The position numbers were made by a program, and so were the translations under genes. Shown here piece after piece: positions 18,866 through 28,275 of a DNA stretch of 64,000 bases (positions are counted from its first letter, which is position 1; every line of letters starts with the position of its first letter). The notes beneath the pieces are model-generated. The model saw nothing but the letters and a program-made list of their open reading frames with translations, made no database searches and had not been told where the DNA came from. This DNA is from Alphaproteobacteria bacterium. GTDB taxonomy: Bacteria > Pseudomonadota > Alphaproteobacteria > UBA9219. The DNA lies in NCBI GenBank assembly GCA_013286365.1, contig JABDFY010000001.1, positions 1 through 64,000 of the forward strand, read 5' to 3'.

Positions 18866-19693
18866 TCAATTTGGTTTCTCGAAAGGGCGATCATGCTGAA
18901 GGCTTGGCAGCATTCTTCTGCTTTCACTTACCTTGTTGAGATCAAGCTCAGCCACGATGACGCCAGTCTTGTCACCAGATTCGGCCAATATCTTTCCCCA
19001 TGGATCAATAATCAGCGAATGACCAAATGTCTTTCGGTTACCATCATGTTCACCGCATTGTGCGGGAGCAAGAATGAAGGCTCCCGTTTCTATGGCGCGT
19101 GCACGCAATAAAACATGCCAGTGAGCTTGACCCGTAGGGACTGTAAAAGCGGCGGGAACGGCGATAATTGACGCTCCGGCTTTTGCTAGGGCGCGGTAGA
19201 GATGTGGAAAGCGCATGTCGTAGCAAATTGTCAGGCCAATTTTGCCCCACGGCGTATCAACGACAACGGCGCGATCACCGGGGTGGAACGAGGCAGACTC
19301 ATGATACGTTTCGTTACCCCCAACATCAGCGTCAAACATGTGGATCTTGTCGTAATATCCGGCAATCTCCCCCTGCGGATTGAATATGTAGCAACGATTG
19401 GCAAGCCTACCGTCACCAAAAATAATGGCGAGACTTCCGCCAATAATCCAAGCACCTGTTTCTTTTGCCACACGGCAAAAAAAGGGGACTGCAGGATGCT
19501 CGCTTTCGGATTTCGCTCGCGCGAATAGCTTGTCGCGCCCCTTCACCATCATGCTGACGTTTTCCGGCAGCGCTATCAATTCTGCCCCACGTCGGCGCGC
19601 TTCTTTGATTGCTTCGGCGAGATAGTCGAGATTGGCTGCTATTTCAGGGCCGGCATTTGTCTGGATACATGCGGCGACGAGAGACTTATTCAT
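18866..19693 (-). CDS. Carbon-nitrogen hydrolase (Nit1-like)
   Basis: A 275-residue nitrilase-superfamily amidase with the Glu-Lys-Cys triad: Glu44 (LPENVSMM), Lys116 (YYDKIHMFD) and Cys157 (GLTICYDMRFP). The closest group is the Nit1/YafV-type family; Nit1 relatives repair deaminated glutathione, which would fit the neighbouring glutaredoxin, but this is inference. Its ATG overlaps the grx stop by 4 bp. It is convergent with ubiG, separated by 4 bp. Confidence 0.9.
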   Translation of the reverse strand: MNKSLVAACIQTNAGPEIAANLDYLAEAIKEARRRGAELIALPENVSMMVKGRDKLFARAKSESEHPAVPFFCRVAKETGAWIIGGSLAIIFGDGRLANRCYIFNPQGEIAGYYDKIHMFDADVGGNETYHESASFHPGDRAVVVDTPWGKIGLTICYDMRFPHLYRALAKAGASIIAVPAAFTVPTGQAHWHVLLRARAIETGAFILAPAQCGEHDGNRKTFGHSLIIDPWGKILAESGDKTGVIVAELDLNKVSESRRMLPSLQHDRPFEKPN

Positions 19694-19947
19694 GCCGCTA
19701 GGAGCGCATCTAATTTTCCAGCGGCATCGAGTGCGTAAAGATCATCGCAGCCACCGATATGCTGTCCATTAATAAATATTTGTGGGATGGTTTGTTTACC
19801 TCCCGAGCGCTTCTTCATTTCGTCAAGTTTATCTGGATTAGCGCGGACGTCAATTTCTTCAAAAGAGGCACCTTTTTTTTGCAACAACAGTTTTGCCCGG
19901 CTGCAATAAGGGCAACTAGGGCCGGAATAAACGGTAATAGTGGACAT
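19690..19947 (-). CDS. grxC: Glutaredoxin (GrxC type)
   Basis: An 85-residue dithiol glutaredoxin that reduces disulfides and glutathionylated proteins with glutathione. The active site is CPYC (residues 12-15) in VYSGPSCPYCSRAKLLL; the cis-proline TIPQIFING and GGCDDLYAL complete the glutathione site. A longer in-frame reading to 20070 exists but has no similarity, and a strong ribosome-binding site directly before this ATG fixes the start. It is translationally coupled to the nitrilase-like gene. comF, which often precedes grxC in alphaproteobacteria, is absent here. Confidence 0.95.
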   Translation of the reverse strand: MSTITVYSGPSCPYCSRAKLLLQKKGASFEEIDVRANPDKLDEMKKRSGGKQTIPQIFINGQHIGGCDDLYALDAAGKLDALLAA

Positions 19948-19951
19948 GAAT

Positions 19952-19960
19952 ACCTCCCTC
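19952..19960 (-). promoter_or_regulatory. Strong ribosome-binding site of grxC
   Basis: On the minus strand GAGGGAGGT lies four bases before the ATG at 19947. It is one of the strongest Shine-Dalgarno sequences in the window and decides the short start for grxC. Confidence 0.7.
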
Positions 19961-20108
19961 AAATAATCGCCTGCGCTTGAGTATAGGATATATGTTTTGC
20001 CATTTTCTAGTCGGGATAATGGCTTACCCAAATATCGCTCCACGAATGCGGCAAAAATAATGCAGACCAAGGCTTGGGGCTAAGGAAACCTTAGGGCATA
20101 GTGGCGCT

Positions 20109-20921
20109 ATGCATGAAGTCAACCACATCTTAGTTTTTGATCGCGTCTTGGTGCGTCGTCACCAGGATCGGGCTGCCGCCTCATTTGCACGGCATAGTGT
20201 GTTGTTTGAAGAAATGGCAACACAAATTATTGATCGTCTTGGCGATGTTAAGCGAGAATTTAAGGCTGCTCTTGACCTTGGGTCTCATAAAGATTTCCTG
20301 TCGCGGCACTTGATCGAACGTAAAATACCTTTCGTTGTTTCCGGCAGCCTATCGGAGCCGATGGCACGGCAGACGACTGGATTATCGGTTGTTGCTGATG
20401 AAGAATTTTTGCCATTCGCTCCGGATAGCTTCGATCTCATCGTTAGTAATTTAAGTATGCACTGGGTTAATGATTTGCCCGGGGCTTTACTGCAATTGCG
20501 CAAAATATTGCGACCGGACGGTTTATTTATGGCAACTGTGTTCGGCGAAAATACTCTCTGTGAGTTGCGGAGCTGTTTGCTGGAAGCAGAACTGGCCGTT
20601 ACTGGTGGTATTAGTCCACGCCTTTCTCCCACAGCCTCATTACGAGATATGAGCGCTCTGTTACAGCGCGCAGGCTTTACGTTGCCCGTTACGGATCAGG
20701 AATCAGTTACGCTAACCTATCCCGATGCCTTTGCGTTAATGTACGATTTGCGCGGTATGGGGGAAACAAACGCCCATCGCCATCGCCAACGGAGCTTTAC
20801 CCGGCCCACCATTTTGCGCGAGGCCGCAAAGATATATCATGCCCGTTATGGAAGTGCGGAAGGGCAGATTCCAGCGACTTTTGATGTCCTCTTTTTGCAT
20901 GGCTGGGCGCCTATGGTTTGA
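20109..20921 (+). CDS. NDUFAF5/BioC-like methyltransferase
   Basis: A 270-residue class-I SAM-dependent protein of the group containing mitochondrial complex-I assembly factor NDUFAF5 and its alphaproteobacterial homologues. Segments include FDRVLVRRHQDRAA at the N-terminus, AALDLGSHKDFLS (motif I, with Ser-His in place of the usual glycines), FDLIVSNLSMHWVNDLPGAL, LRKILRPDGLF, FALMYDLRGMGETNA and ATFDVLFLHGWAP at the end. NDUFAF5 hydroxylates an arginine of the NDUFS7 subunit, so a complex-I maturation role is plausible but inferred. It is divergent from grxC. Confidence 0.85.
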   Translation: MHEVNHILVFDRVLVRRHQDRAAASFARHSVLFEEMATQIIDRLGDVKREFKAALDLGSHKDFLSRHLIERKIPFVVSGSLSEPMARQTTGLSVVADEEFLPFAPDSFDLIVSNLSMHWVNDLPGALLQLRKILRPDGLFMATVFGENTLCELRSCLLEAELAVTGGISPRLSPTASLRDMSALLQRAGFTLPVTDQESVTLTYPDAFALMYDLRGMGETNAHRHRQRSFTRPTILREAAKIYHARYGSAEGQIPATFDVLFLHGWAPMV

Positions 20922-21031
20922 TATTTAAACCTCTGCTTAACTCTTGGCGTAGTGTCTTGATATTTCAGTGAATAATTTTTCTGGCTGAGATAGATTTCAT
21001 CAATATTATAGGCGGAAAATCAAAAGCTTAA

Positions 21032-21054
21032 CGGGATTTTAGGGATAAAACCCG
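21032..21054. promoter_or_regulatory. Imperfect hairpin before histidine kinase
   Basis: CGGG-A-TTTTA (21032-21041) can pair with TAAAACCCG (21046-21054) around the loop GGGA, leaving one bulged A. It lies about 42 bp before the kinase start and could be a 5'-leader element or a repressor site; there is no terminator-like T-run. Confidence 0.3.
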
Positions 21055-21096
21055 AAGGTAATGTGAGCAAGCCCTACAACCCCGCTTCCTTTGCCC

Positions 21097-23226
21097 ATGA
21101 CCGAAAAAATAACCTCATTGCCCCAGCCTTTTGCACAGCCGCGTCTGCTAGGTGCGACGCTTAACTTTTTGTTCGCAATCGCCGGTGTCGGGATCGTTAT
21201 TTCCTTGCTGCTTTTCTTTCTTGTGCGGCAAGAAGTCAATGCCTTTCTCACCCATCAGTTAGAAAAGTCGGTGCTGCGTAGCATTGAGCATCTCCAGCAG
21301 CAGGTTGAAGAAGATCAGGTCTTGGTTGGGTCTTTGGCCGGATTGTTGGCAATCAATGACAATTTGAATAAGGAAGATCTACAACAATTTATTACGGCAT
21401 CCGACCATGACCAGAGCACGATAGACCATATCTATTCAGTATTAGTAGATGATGGAAAAGTTCATATGGTGGACGAGTTGCTTGACCGTGCGCGTTCTAG
21501 AACTTTCGTTTTTGTTCCTGAAGATCTTGATGGGCTCGACGATATAATTCGCTACACTTCCTCTGCCTTAAAGCCTACGTCCTCTGTTTTGCGCGAACGC
21601 CATAATAGCGATGCAAGTTGGCTTGTCATTGCACGACCCATTGAAGGTAGGCACAGCAAGGTCAATGTTGTTGTTGGGTTTGTCGCCATCTCGCAATTAT
21701 TTACTGAGCTTACAAACCTGCAATCTGTTGGCATTCTGACACAATTGACGGCTGTTGAAGAAGTTGGTGGTACAACTCGTACGTTTCTAACATTCAACGA
21801 AACGCAGGTTCCTATATCGAGCATTGTCGTTCCGCAAGAAGCGGAAGAAAAAATTACGCTTGATGACCGCGATTGGCGTCTTAAATTCAGTAGCATGCCA
21901 CGCGGCAACGTCATGCTCATCGCCGCATTGCCGCATATAATTCTGTTTGTCAGCTTGTTGCTAACGTGGTCGCTAGTTATGTATTTGCGTATCGCCCGGA
22001 CGCGCGGTACTGAGGTCTCTGATCTAGCGCTATCGCTGCGGCGCGCAAATGATGAACTTAATCGTAAAATAGCCGATGAGGAGCGCATGGCCCGTGCTTT
22101 GCGCGAAAGCGAACACAAATATCGCGCCATATTTGAGAATGCCGGTATCGGCATTTGCCAGATAGCCATATCTGGTGAATGGCTAAACGCTAACCGGACT
22201 GTCGCGCAAATTTTGGGTTATGACAGTCCACAGGAATTGCTGCTGGATCAGCCCGATTTGCATGGCCGGCTTTTTGTTGAAAGCCTTCAGCGCCGTGAGT
22301 GGTTTACAAAGCTGCAGGAAGGAAGTCAGCGCGAATACGCGACGGAGCTTTACACCAAGAAGCATCGTGCAATATGGGTTAACATGAGCGGTCATGCTGT
22401 GCGCGATAATAAAAATAACACCTTATATTTTGAGTGCACGATGTATGACATTACCGAGCGACGCCAAGCTGAATTTGCGCTTATTCAAGCCAAAGAGCAG
22501 GCTGATTTTGCCAATCGCAGTAAATCGGAATTTCTTGCCAACATGAGCCATGAGTTGCGCACCCCGCTCAACGCTATCATTGGCTTTTCTGAAATCATCA
22601 AAGATCAACTTTTTGGTCCTGTTAGCCAACCTCAATATGTTGAATATTCGCGCGATATATATGATAGCGGCGAATTGTTATTATCGCTCATCAATGACAT
22701 TCTAGATATGTCAAAAATCGAGGCCGGCAAGCGTGCTTTGGCAGAGACCGTGATCGATGTCGAGCGGCTCGTTCAGTCGGTCATACGGCTCGTGGCCTCG
22801 CGTGCCAAGTCGGGTCGCTTAAGACTAGGCATACATGTGCCTAAAGAGTTGCCGGCGTTTCGTGGTGAAGAACGCGCGATTAAGCAAATTCTTACTAATC
22901 TTCTTACCAACGCAATTAAATTTACGCCTGAAGGTGGCAGCGTTACGCTTACGGCAAACGTCGATCAATTCAACCGTATGTGCATCGTTGTCGAGGACAC
23001 CGGCATCGGTATGAAATCAGAGGACATTCCTGTCGCACTGGCACCTTTTGGTCAGATCGAGAACGCGCTTAGCCGTAAGAGCCAAGGCACAGGACTTGGG
23101 TTACCGTTGACAAAAGCCTTGGTCGAACTTCATGGCGGTGTGCTTGACCTGCAAAGTAAAATTGGTGTCGGGACTAAAGTTACGATTATCTTCCCTGCCG
23201 ACCGCGTCATCAGTAAAATTCAATAA
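21097..23226 (+). CDS. Membrane PAS-domain sensor histidine kinase
   Basis: A 709-residue hybrid-free sensor kinase. TM1 (about 20-44) and TM2 (about 273-298) enclose a roughly 225-residue extracytoplasmic sensor resembling a CHASE-type domain (it ends in [13 protein letters not shown]). A coiled coil (304-338), one PAS/PAC domain (about 340-458), a HisKA domain with phospho-acceptor His485 ([16 protein letters not shown]) and a HATPase_c domain ([26 protein letters not shown]) follow. The sensor type is inferred. No response regulator is adjacent, so it is an orphan kinase. The ATG at 21097 is preferred over a TTG two codons earlier. Its 3' end overlaps the convergent glycosyltransferase gene by 7 bp. 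Confidence 0.92.
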   Translation: MTEKITSLPQPFAQPRLLGATLNFLFAIAGVGIVISLLLFFLVRQEVNAFLTHQLEKSVLRSIEHLQQQVEEDQVLVGSLAGLLAINDNLNKEDLQQFITASDHDQSTIDHIYSVLVDDGKVHMVDELLDRARSRTFVFVPEDLDGLDDIIRYTSSALKPTSSVLRERHNSDASWLVIARPIEGRHSKVNVVVGFVAISQLFTELTNLQSVGILTQLTAVEEVGGTTRTFLTFNETQVPISSIVVPQEAEEKITLDDRDWRLKFSSMPRGNVMLIAALPHIILFVSLLLTWSLVMYLRIARTRGTEVSDLALSLRRANDELNRKIADEERMARALRESEHKYRAIFENAGIGICQIAISGEWLNANRTVAQILGYDSPQELLLDQPDLHGRLFVESLQRREWFTKLQEGSQREYATELYTKKHRAIWVNMSGHAVRDNKNNTLYFECTMYDITERRQAEFALIQAKEQADFANRSKSEFLANMSHELRTPLNAIIGFSEIIKDQLFGPVSQPQYVEYSRDIYDSGELLLSLINDILDMSKIEAGKRALAETVIDVERLVQSVIRLVASRAKSGRLRLGIHVPKELPAFRGEERAIKQILTNLLTNAIKFTPEGGSVTLTANVDQFNRMCIVVEDTGIGMKSEDIPVALAPFGQIENALSRKSQGTGLGLPLTKALVELHGGVLDLQSKIGVGTKVTIIFPADRVISKIQ

Positions 23227-24881
23227 TCTTTCACAGATATAATTCCAAGCTTGATAAGCCAGCCCAGCGCGCGCCACAACCGTGAACGATCAAAACTGGG
23301 GAATTGTTTAAAAATATCACCGCACATTGTCGTGCCTTGTTTTGAAACATAGTTGATCAGGGCCGTCATATCGTCTGCTGGCAGCATCATATCGATGGCA
23401 AGGACATTAATTTCATGACGCCACAGCATTTTTATCGTCTCTGAAGATGCCGATAAACTAACGCGATCTGTTTCTGCAAAAGGTTTTGACGGATAAGTTG
23501 CATACATCGAGTAGGGATCGGGGGCCTGTGGCATGACAGATGACCATGAGAGAGGGGCTATGTTCGCCTTGTCACGAAGCCGTTTTGCCGCCATTTCTTG
23601 CCATAATTGTTGATAAGACAGAATAATTTTTTTCCAATCATATTGATTGCGCACGCGAATACGCGCTTTTTCGATAATTGTTCTGCGTTTATCTTTGTCT
23701 TCAATTAAAAGCTTGATGGCTTGCGCCGCCATATCAACGTCGATAGCTACCGAAAGAGCGGTTTTGGCAAGATAGCCGCCATAAACTTCTTTGCCGCTCA
23801 GTAGCAATGTTGCCAATTCTTTTCCCATTCCCGGCGGTGGTTGTCTGGTCTTAATAAGAAATCCATCTTCGCCGTGTTGAACACTATCACGATATCCATC
23901 CCAGTCGCTTATGACGCGAGGCAATCCAGCGGCCATCGCCTCAATCGGCGTTAAACCAAAACTTTCCTGCATGTTGTCGATTAGTGAAAGAAAAATATCA
24001 CCAGCGGCCCACAATCCATCTGGGTACAAAGGATCATTGCTAGCAATAAATTTTACTTTAGCTTTAACGCATACATCGGTTGCTAGTTGTTGAAACTGGA
24101 CTTCGGCATCTTTGGGTACAAAATAACCCATCATGACCAGATGAATTGACGCGCCCGTGAGTGCGGCAGCACGTTCAGCTGCTTGAAACATAGCCAAAGG
24201 ATGCGCCTTCAGGACATGGCTCAGACGACCAACCCAGAGGAGAACTATATCCGTGTCGCCAAGGCCTAGCTTTTTTCGTTGATCTGCGCGCTTATCGGTT
24301 CGGCCAAGGTCAGCAAATTTATCGATATCAATACCAAGTGGAATGATGGGAAGTTGAACAGGACAATGATAATTCGCACCAAAACGCATGCGCAAATAGT
24401 CGCTATACATATCCCAAAATGTACTTATGGCTGAGCGAGCCGCGCGTGATGGACAAACGATCGCATCAGTTTCTTCTGAGGGTGATAAGCAATATTGTTC
24501 GAGTAATTCGCCTGTTTCCATGCCGCTTAAAGCGTGAGCAAGTCCACAGAACGTAAAGCTTGATCCAGGCATTGACTGTCGTTGCCAGAGTAGGCGCTGA
24601 CAATCCGGCACGAGGCGCAGGATGGTTGAAAATTGTCCTAAATTTTCACGGGTAAAACGTTGGTCGAGCGCAACAATACGGTTTTTATCGACGTCAACAG
24701 CCGCAGCGGTTTCGTGTAACTCTTCCAACGCTTGTTTGGAATTGATCAGAAAATGAAATTTTTCCTCATGTCCAAAACGAAACCATGCCTTGAGCCAATC
24801 TAAGACAGCAACCTGTAATCCGAAGATCTCGCGTGCAGCTTCAGGCGTTTTGACGGGATTATAATAGATACCTAGGGTCAT
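23220..24881 (-). CDS. GT-B glycosyltransferase with C-terminal extension
   Basis: A 553-residue protein whose residues 1-430 form a GT4-type (group 1) glycosyltransferase. [19 protein letters not shown] begins the nucleotide-sugar-binding half, and [19 protein letters not shown] holds the EX7E donor-site motif (about 296-312). Residues 431-553 exceed the usual family length. The last 50, with [20 protein letters not shown] then [14 protein letters not shown], read like a winged helix. Sugar donor and acceptor are unknown. Proteins of this type make surface polysaccharides or glycolipids, but no polysaccharide cluster is nearby. Confidence 0.85.
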   Translation of the reverse strand: MTLGIYYNPVKTPEAAREIFGLQVAVLDWLKAWFRFGHEEKFHFLINSKQALEELHETAAAVDVDKNRIVALDQRFTRENLGQFSTILRLVPDCQRLLWQRQSMPGSSFTFCGLAHALSGMETGELLEQYCLSPSEETDAIVCPSRAARSAISTFWDMYSDYLRMRFGANYHCPVQLPIIPLGIDIDKFADLGRTDKRADQRKKLGLGDTDIVLLWVGRLSHVLKAHPLAMFQAAERAAALTGASIHLVMMGYFVPKDAEVQFQQLATDVCVKAKVKFIASNDPLYPDGLWAAGDIFLSLIDNMQESFGLTPIEAMAAGLPRVISDWDGYRDSVQHGEDGFLIKTRQPPPGMGKELATLLLSGKEVYGGYLAKTALSVAIDVDMAAQAIKLLIEDKDKRRTIIEKARIRVRNQYDWKKIILSYQQLWQEMAAKRLRDKANIAPLSWSSVMPQAPDPYSMYATYPSKPFAETDRVSLSASSETIKMLWRHEINVLAIDMMLPADDMTALINYVSKQGTTMCGDIFKQFPSFDRSRLWRALGWLIKLGIISVKDY

Positions 24882-24967
24882 GGTTACTCAGATTTGCCAA
24901 GGATCGGCGGCTTGGGTGACGAGGATTTTCGCTTCCGCGAGGATGGCATACCAGTTAGATTGATTCT

Positions 24968-25738
24968 ATGGAATGGACCGATGAAGCCATAATACTTTCT
25001 GCACGACCGCATGGCGAGACAGCTGCCGTTGTAACCTTATTGACGCCTGAACATGGCCGCCATGCCGGTTTGATGCCAGGCGGGCAAGGGCGTATGCAGA
25101 GCATGCTTCAGCCCGGCAATCGTGTGAAGGCTAAATGGCGTGCTCGGCTCACAGAACAGCTCGGCAATTATACGCTTGATCTCATAACAACACACGCTGC
25201 TGCCTGGCTCGATACGCCGGAAATTCTCAGCATTATCGCCAGTGCTTGTGCGGTAACAGAGGCCAGTTTACCGGAACGTCAGCCGATGCCGGGCGTTTAC
25301 GCTGGTCTGGCTACTCTGTTTAGCTTACGGGATCCTGAATTATGGGGACCTGCCTACGTCAAATGGGAAATCGGCTTATTACAAGCACTGGGATACGGTC
25401 TTGATCTTAGCCAAGGCGCGGCCACAGGCGGTGCCGATGATCTCGTTTATGTCAGTCCCCGTACAGGTCGTGCGGTATCCATTACAGCTGGGGAGCCATA
25501 TCAGGAAAAACTTCTGGCACTCCCAGCATTTTTATTAGGCGTGCCGGAATGGGAAGCTAGCGATATTGGTGAGGGACTTGAGCTGACAGGGCACTTTCTC
25601 AGAACCCATGTATTTGTACATCCCCATAGTCGCCTTCTCATCGCACAGGCCGGCGATTTACCGCAAGCGCGGCAGAGGTTAGCGGATTTGTACATTAAAC
25701 TATCAGAAAACGATGGTGCGCTAGCGCACGCCATCTAA
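24968..25738 (+). CDS. recO: DNA repair protein RecO
   Basis: A 256-residue RecO, which with RecR loads RecA on SSB-coated single strands in RecF-pathway repair. The N-terminal OB-fold (1-80) opens with MEWTDEAIILSARPHGETAA and contains LTPEHGRHAGLMPGG and LQPGNRVKAKWRARL, all characteristic of alphaproteobacterial RecO. The helical remainder contains FELRLLQALGYGLDL-like WEIGLLQALGYGLDL. The four zinc-binding cysteines of some RecO proteins are absent, as in many alphaproteobacteria. The stop shares a CTAA tetranucleotide with the convergent asparaginase-like gene. Confidence 0.95.
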   Translation: MEWTDEAIILSARPHGETAAVVTLLTPEHGRHAGLMPGGQGRMQSMLQPGNRVKAKWRARLTEQLGNYTLDLITTHAAAWLDTPEILSIIASACAVTEASLPERQPMPGVYAGLATLFSLRDPELWGPAYVKWEIGLLQALGYGLDLSQGAATGGADDLVYVSPRTGRAVSITAGEPYQEKLLALPAFLLGVPEWEASDIGEGLELTGHFLRTHVFVHPHSRLLIAQAGDLPQARQRLADLYIKLSENDGALAHAI

Positions 25739-26349
25739 TGTTTTTTTCCAAGCCGGTTGTAACGCCCATCTTTGGTATTATATTTTTTTTCGTATTTGTT
25801 GGGCTCAAAAAGATAAATCTGGGGCATCCAGATATTGCCGGCATCATAATCGCTGAGTACAATGTAAATGCCGTTATCCATTTCTTGTTGTGAAAGTTGT
25901 TCAAGCGAAAATTTAAGATTGGCGATGCCATCAGATTCAGCTCCATTGGCCAGCGGGATCATCGCGCCTGTCAGTAATATAATTTTGTCTTTTAACCCAC
26001 TATTATTCCGTAGTTGTTCATAAAAATATTCTGCCGATTGCAGCATACTGTCGGTTCCATGCGTGATCAGAATTCTATATTCGTCGGCTTGTGCAACAGT
26101 ATCTACAATAATTTCACGATAGGCATCATCGATGCCCTTGGAATCCCGCGGTTCAAGGGACATCACACGTGTTTTGGTAATACCGAATGCAGCGTTGGTC
26201 AGAAGATCGCGCACGGGGTCACTACCCAAGTCAGGAAAGAATGAATATTTGGGTGGCTTGCGCGGATCGGGATAGGGCAGGGAACCAATCGTGCCGCCGG
26301 TGGTGATAACGAGAATGCTTTTGGTTGCTGTGTTTCGCTGACTACGCAT
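25735..26349 (-). CDS. Short asparaginase-like protein
   Basis: A 204-residue protein matching the N-terminal catalytic domain of type I/II L-asparaginases (usually about 330 residues with two domains). Recognisable residues are Thr20 in ITTGGTIGS, Ser70 (EPRDSKGIDD), Thr99-Asp100 in THGTDSM, Lys122 before LLTGAMIP, and ESDGIANL, so the nucleophile and the Thr-Lys-Asp triad appear intact. The second domain is missing and the chain ends in a basic tail (RYNRLGKKH). Stand-alone short asparaginase-domain proteins exist in other proteobacteria, so this may be functional rather than truncated. The racemase-like fusion starts upstream on the same strand, 64 bp away, suggesting a shared substrate class (Asn/Asp). 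Confidence 0.85.
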   Translation of the reverse strand: MRSQRNTATKSILVITTGGTIGSLPYPDPRKPPKYSFFPDLGSDPVRDLLTNAAFGITKTRVMSLEPRDSKGIDDAYREIIVDTVAQADEYRILITHGTDSMLQSAEYFYEQLRNNSGLKDKIILLTGAMIPLANGAESDGIANLKFSLEQLSQQEMDNGIYIVLSDYDAGNIWMPQIYLFEPNKYEKKYNTKDGRYNRLGKKH

Positions 26350-26413
26350 TGTGTTGTATTTAATTTATGTATGTCTGGTGGAGCGTATGGTGGACGGCCC
26401 TACTCCTCAACCC

Positions 26414-27997
26414 TCATAGTGATAATGGAGGAGGCGGAGAACGGAGTTCAGGGGCTTCAGTTGTGTTGTGAACAAGTTGCGCGGTTTCCTCATCTACTTC
26501 ATCTACTATAATACCATTGGCTCGTCTGTAGGATTTACGGCCATTATTTCCCTCAAGTGCCTTCGCCAAGGCTAACGCTTCTGTCACGGGGTCTGCTAAT
26601 GGTTGACCAGATATAGCGCGGTATTCCTGAACCCACTCTGGTACAGGGAAAGAGTTAACCAAACAGATTTCGGCTGCTTCTGTGGCACAAAGTTCCATGG
26701 GTCTACAAATGGCCGGAGGCGTTTGGCCAGATTCTGACATGTAGAATACATTGTTCAGCTGCGTCATGCCCTGAATAACGGTAACTTCGCCCTTAAGGTT
26801 TTTCAGGTGCGCTTTAATTATCTCGCTATACGCATTTCTAAGGCCTCTGTCATTACTCTTTGAAGGGTCGGCCGTTATATCTCGTCGTATTGTATCAAGA
26901 GTGCGCTGTTGGTCTTGAGTTAAAGGTACCACATTATAATTATCGAAAATATCTGAATAGGCCTTTCTGGCAATAAAATCTGGAGCAAGAATTAGAATAT
27001 GATCTGGCTTTTTGGGCTTTCTGCTAAGATCTCGGGCGGCGACTTCGGGCAGGAAAAGGAATTTAATTTCAGGATATCTCTGCGCAAGTTTGAATCTCAA
27101 ATCCGGCGCCAAAATTGAGAGGTAGTTATCAGCGAGTATGACAACCTTGGCGCCCAGTCTTCCTTCAAATCTTTCGCAGTAGGCTTGAGCTTCGTTAAGA
27201 ACGGTTTCACGCACATAGCTTGGTACGCCATTTAACCAGGTTCTATCCGTATAGTTGGCGCTTACAGTGTATATGCTAGGGGTAATCTCGCGAATAAAAC
27301 TTGCCAGTCGTGCTTCTGCATCGAGATTTTCTCCGCCCGTCAGTTTATTGCTAAAGAGTCGCTCTACCCGTTGTGACATTGTGCCGGCTGCGATAGCTGG
27401 AGGGCCTGCTATAATGCCGACCTGTCCCGCGACGGGAACGTAAAAGCGTCCTTTATCTAATGTAAAGTCACCCACCTTACTTATATGCTCCATTCTACTA
27501 TGATAGAGAGCAGGTGAAAATTCGGCGGTACATTCTGGAGTACCCGCATTCGTACACATAAGATGACCTGAGCGGATAATCGCTTGATCAAACAACACAC
27601 GACTAATGCGCTTTTTCCCGTATTGAAGACGAAATGGATTTACCAGGCCATGAATATCGGGGTCGTCTTCATGGACAACTTTACTGCCAAGGAATTTTCC
27701 GATTTTGTCGTCATCGAGACGGTTCGAAGCATCATGACAAACCAAAATATAAGACCTGTCCTCAAGAGGAAGCAACCGTGTTGTTAGCTCACAAAATAGA
27801 GGTATGCCATTTACACCATCAACTTTGCGTTCAACCGCAGCAGCTCCCGATCCCATGCCATGTGTGGAGTTACGGTTGGGCCAAAAACCATGGGCAATGC
27901 CATTTGTGTCCAGAAACCCGGCAACTTCTATAACAGCAGCCATGGCTTGTTGGCTAAGACCAAAGCTCCCAATACCTGAAATTGAGTCTCCAAACAT
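26414..27997 (-). CDS. YbaK-like / Asp-Glu-racemase-like fusion protein
   Basis: A 527-residue two-part protein. Residues about 45-168 resemble YbaK/ProX aminoacyl-tRNA deacylases (LVCHDASNRLDDDKIGKFLG, GLVNPFRLQ, RVLFDQAI, CTNAGTPECTAEFSP). Residues about 190-450 resemble the Asp/Glu racemase family (GQVGIIAGPPAIAAG at the start, TLDTIRRDI and VIQGMTQL later). Both catalytic racemase cysteines appear replaced: the CNT position reads DNY (Asp290) and the GCTEL position reads GMTQL (Met411). The tail (470-527) is charged and Pro-rich. The ATG at 27997 is chosen over 28078 because GAGGG (28003-28007) precedes it by 5 bases. It lies upstream of the short asparaginase gene. The fold calls are by eye and activity is unknown. 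Confidence 0.65.
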   Translation of the reverse strand: MFGDSISGIGSFGLSQQAMAAVIEVAGFLDTNGIAHGFWPNRNSTHGMGSGAAAVERKVDGVNGIPLFCELTTRLLPLEDRSYILVCHDASNRLDDDKIGKFLGSKVVHEDDPDIHGLVNPFRLQYGKKRISRVLFDQAIIRSGHLMCTNAGTPECTAEFSPALYHSRMEHISKVGDFTLDKGRFYVPVAGQVGIIAGPPAIAAGTMSQRVERLFSNKLTGGENLDAEARLASFIREITPSIYTVSANYTDRTWLNGVPSYVRETVLNEAQAYCERFEGRLGAKVVILADNYLSILAPDLRFKLAQRYPEIKFLFLPEVAARDLSRKPKKPDHILILAPDFIARKAYSDIFDNYNVVPLTQDQQRTLDTIRRDITADPSKSNDRGLRNAYSEIIKAHLKNLKGEVTVIQGMTQLNNVFYMSESGQTPPAICRPMELCATEAAEICLVNSFPVPEWVQEYRAISGQPLADPVTEALALAKALEGNNGRKSYRRANGIIVDEVDEETAQLVHNTTEAPELRSPPPPLSL

Positions 27998-28275
27998 TTT
28001 AACCCTCAAATAAATTGCAATAACGATAGCAAATATATACCATTCCCTATGGTTAATACAATTATCGCGTGCCCGCACAGTGTTGAGAAATAGTGTGAAT
28101 TATTAAGCAGCTGCCTGATTTATGCTAGATGCTGAAAGTATATTACGCTAACTGTCTGAACTAGAACCGCCGAGCAGGGCAACTTTGGTCTCTGTCGTTC
28201 TTGCTTTCGTGATAGTGCTTCAAATGATAGAAGCAGCATGTAAAACTGATTCTATATTTTGTACCTGAAAACCGA
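27998..28275. other. Divergent promoter region
   Basis: This 278-bp region lies between the fusion gene and parC. Apart from the GAGGG ribosome-binding site of the fusion gene (28003-28007) no tRNA, open frame or convincing repeat is visible. It is AT-rich and should hold both promoters. Confidence 0.45.

Noticed and set aside
25735-26349. Asparaginase pseudogene
   Set aside because: It is short, but the frame is intact, key residues are kept, and stand-alone short forms are known, so truncation is not shown.
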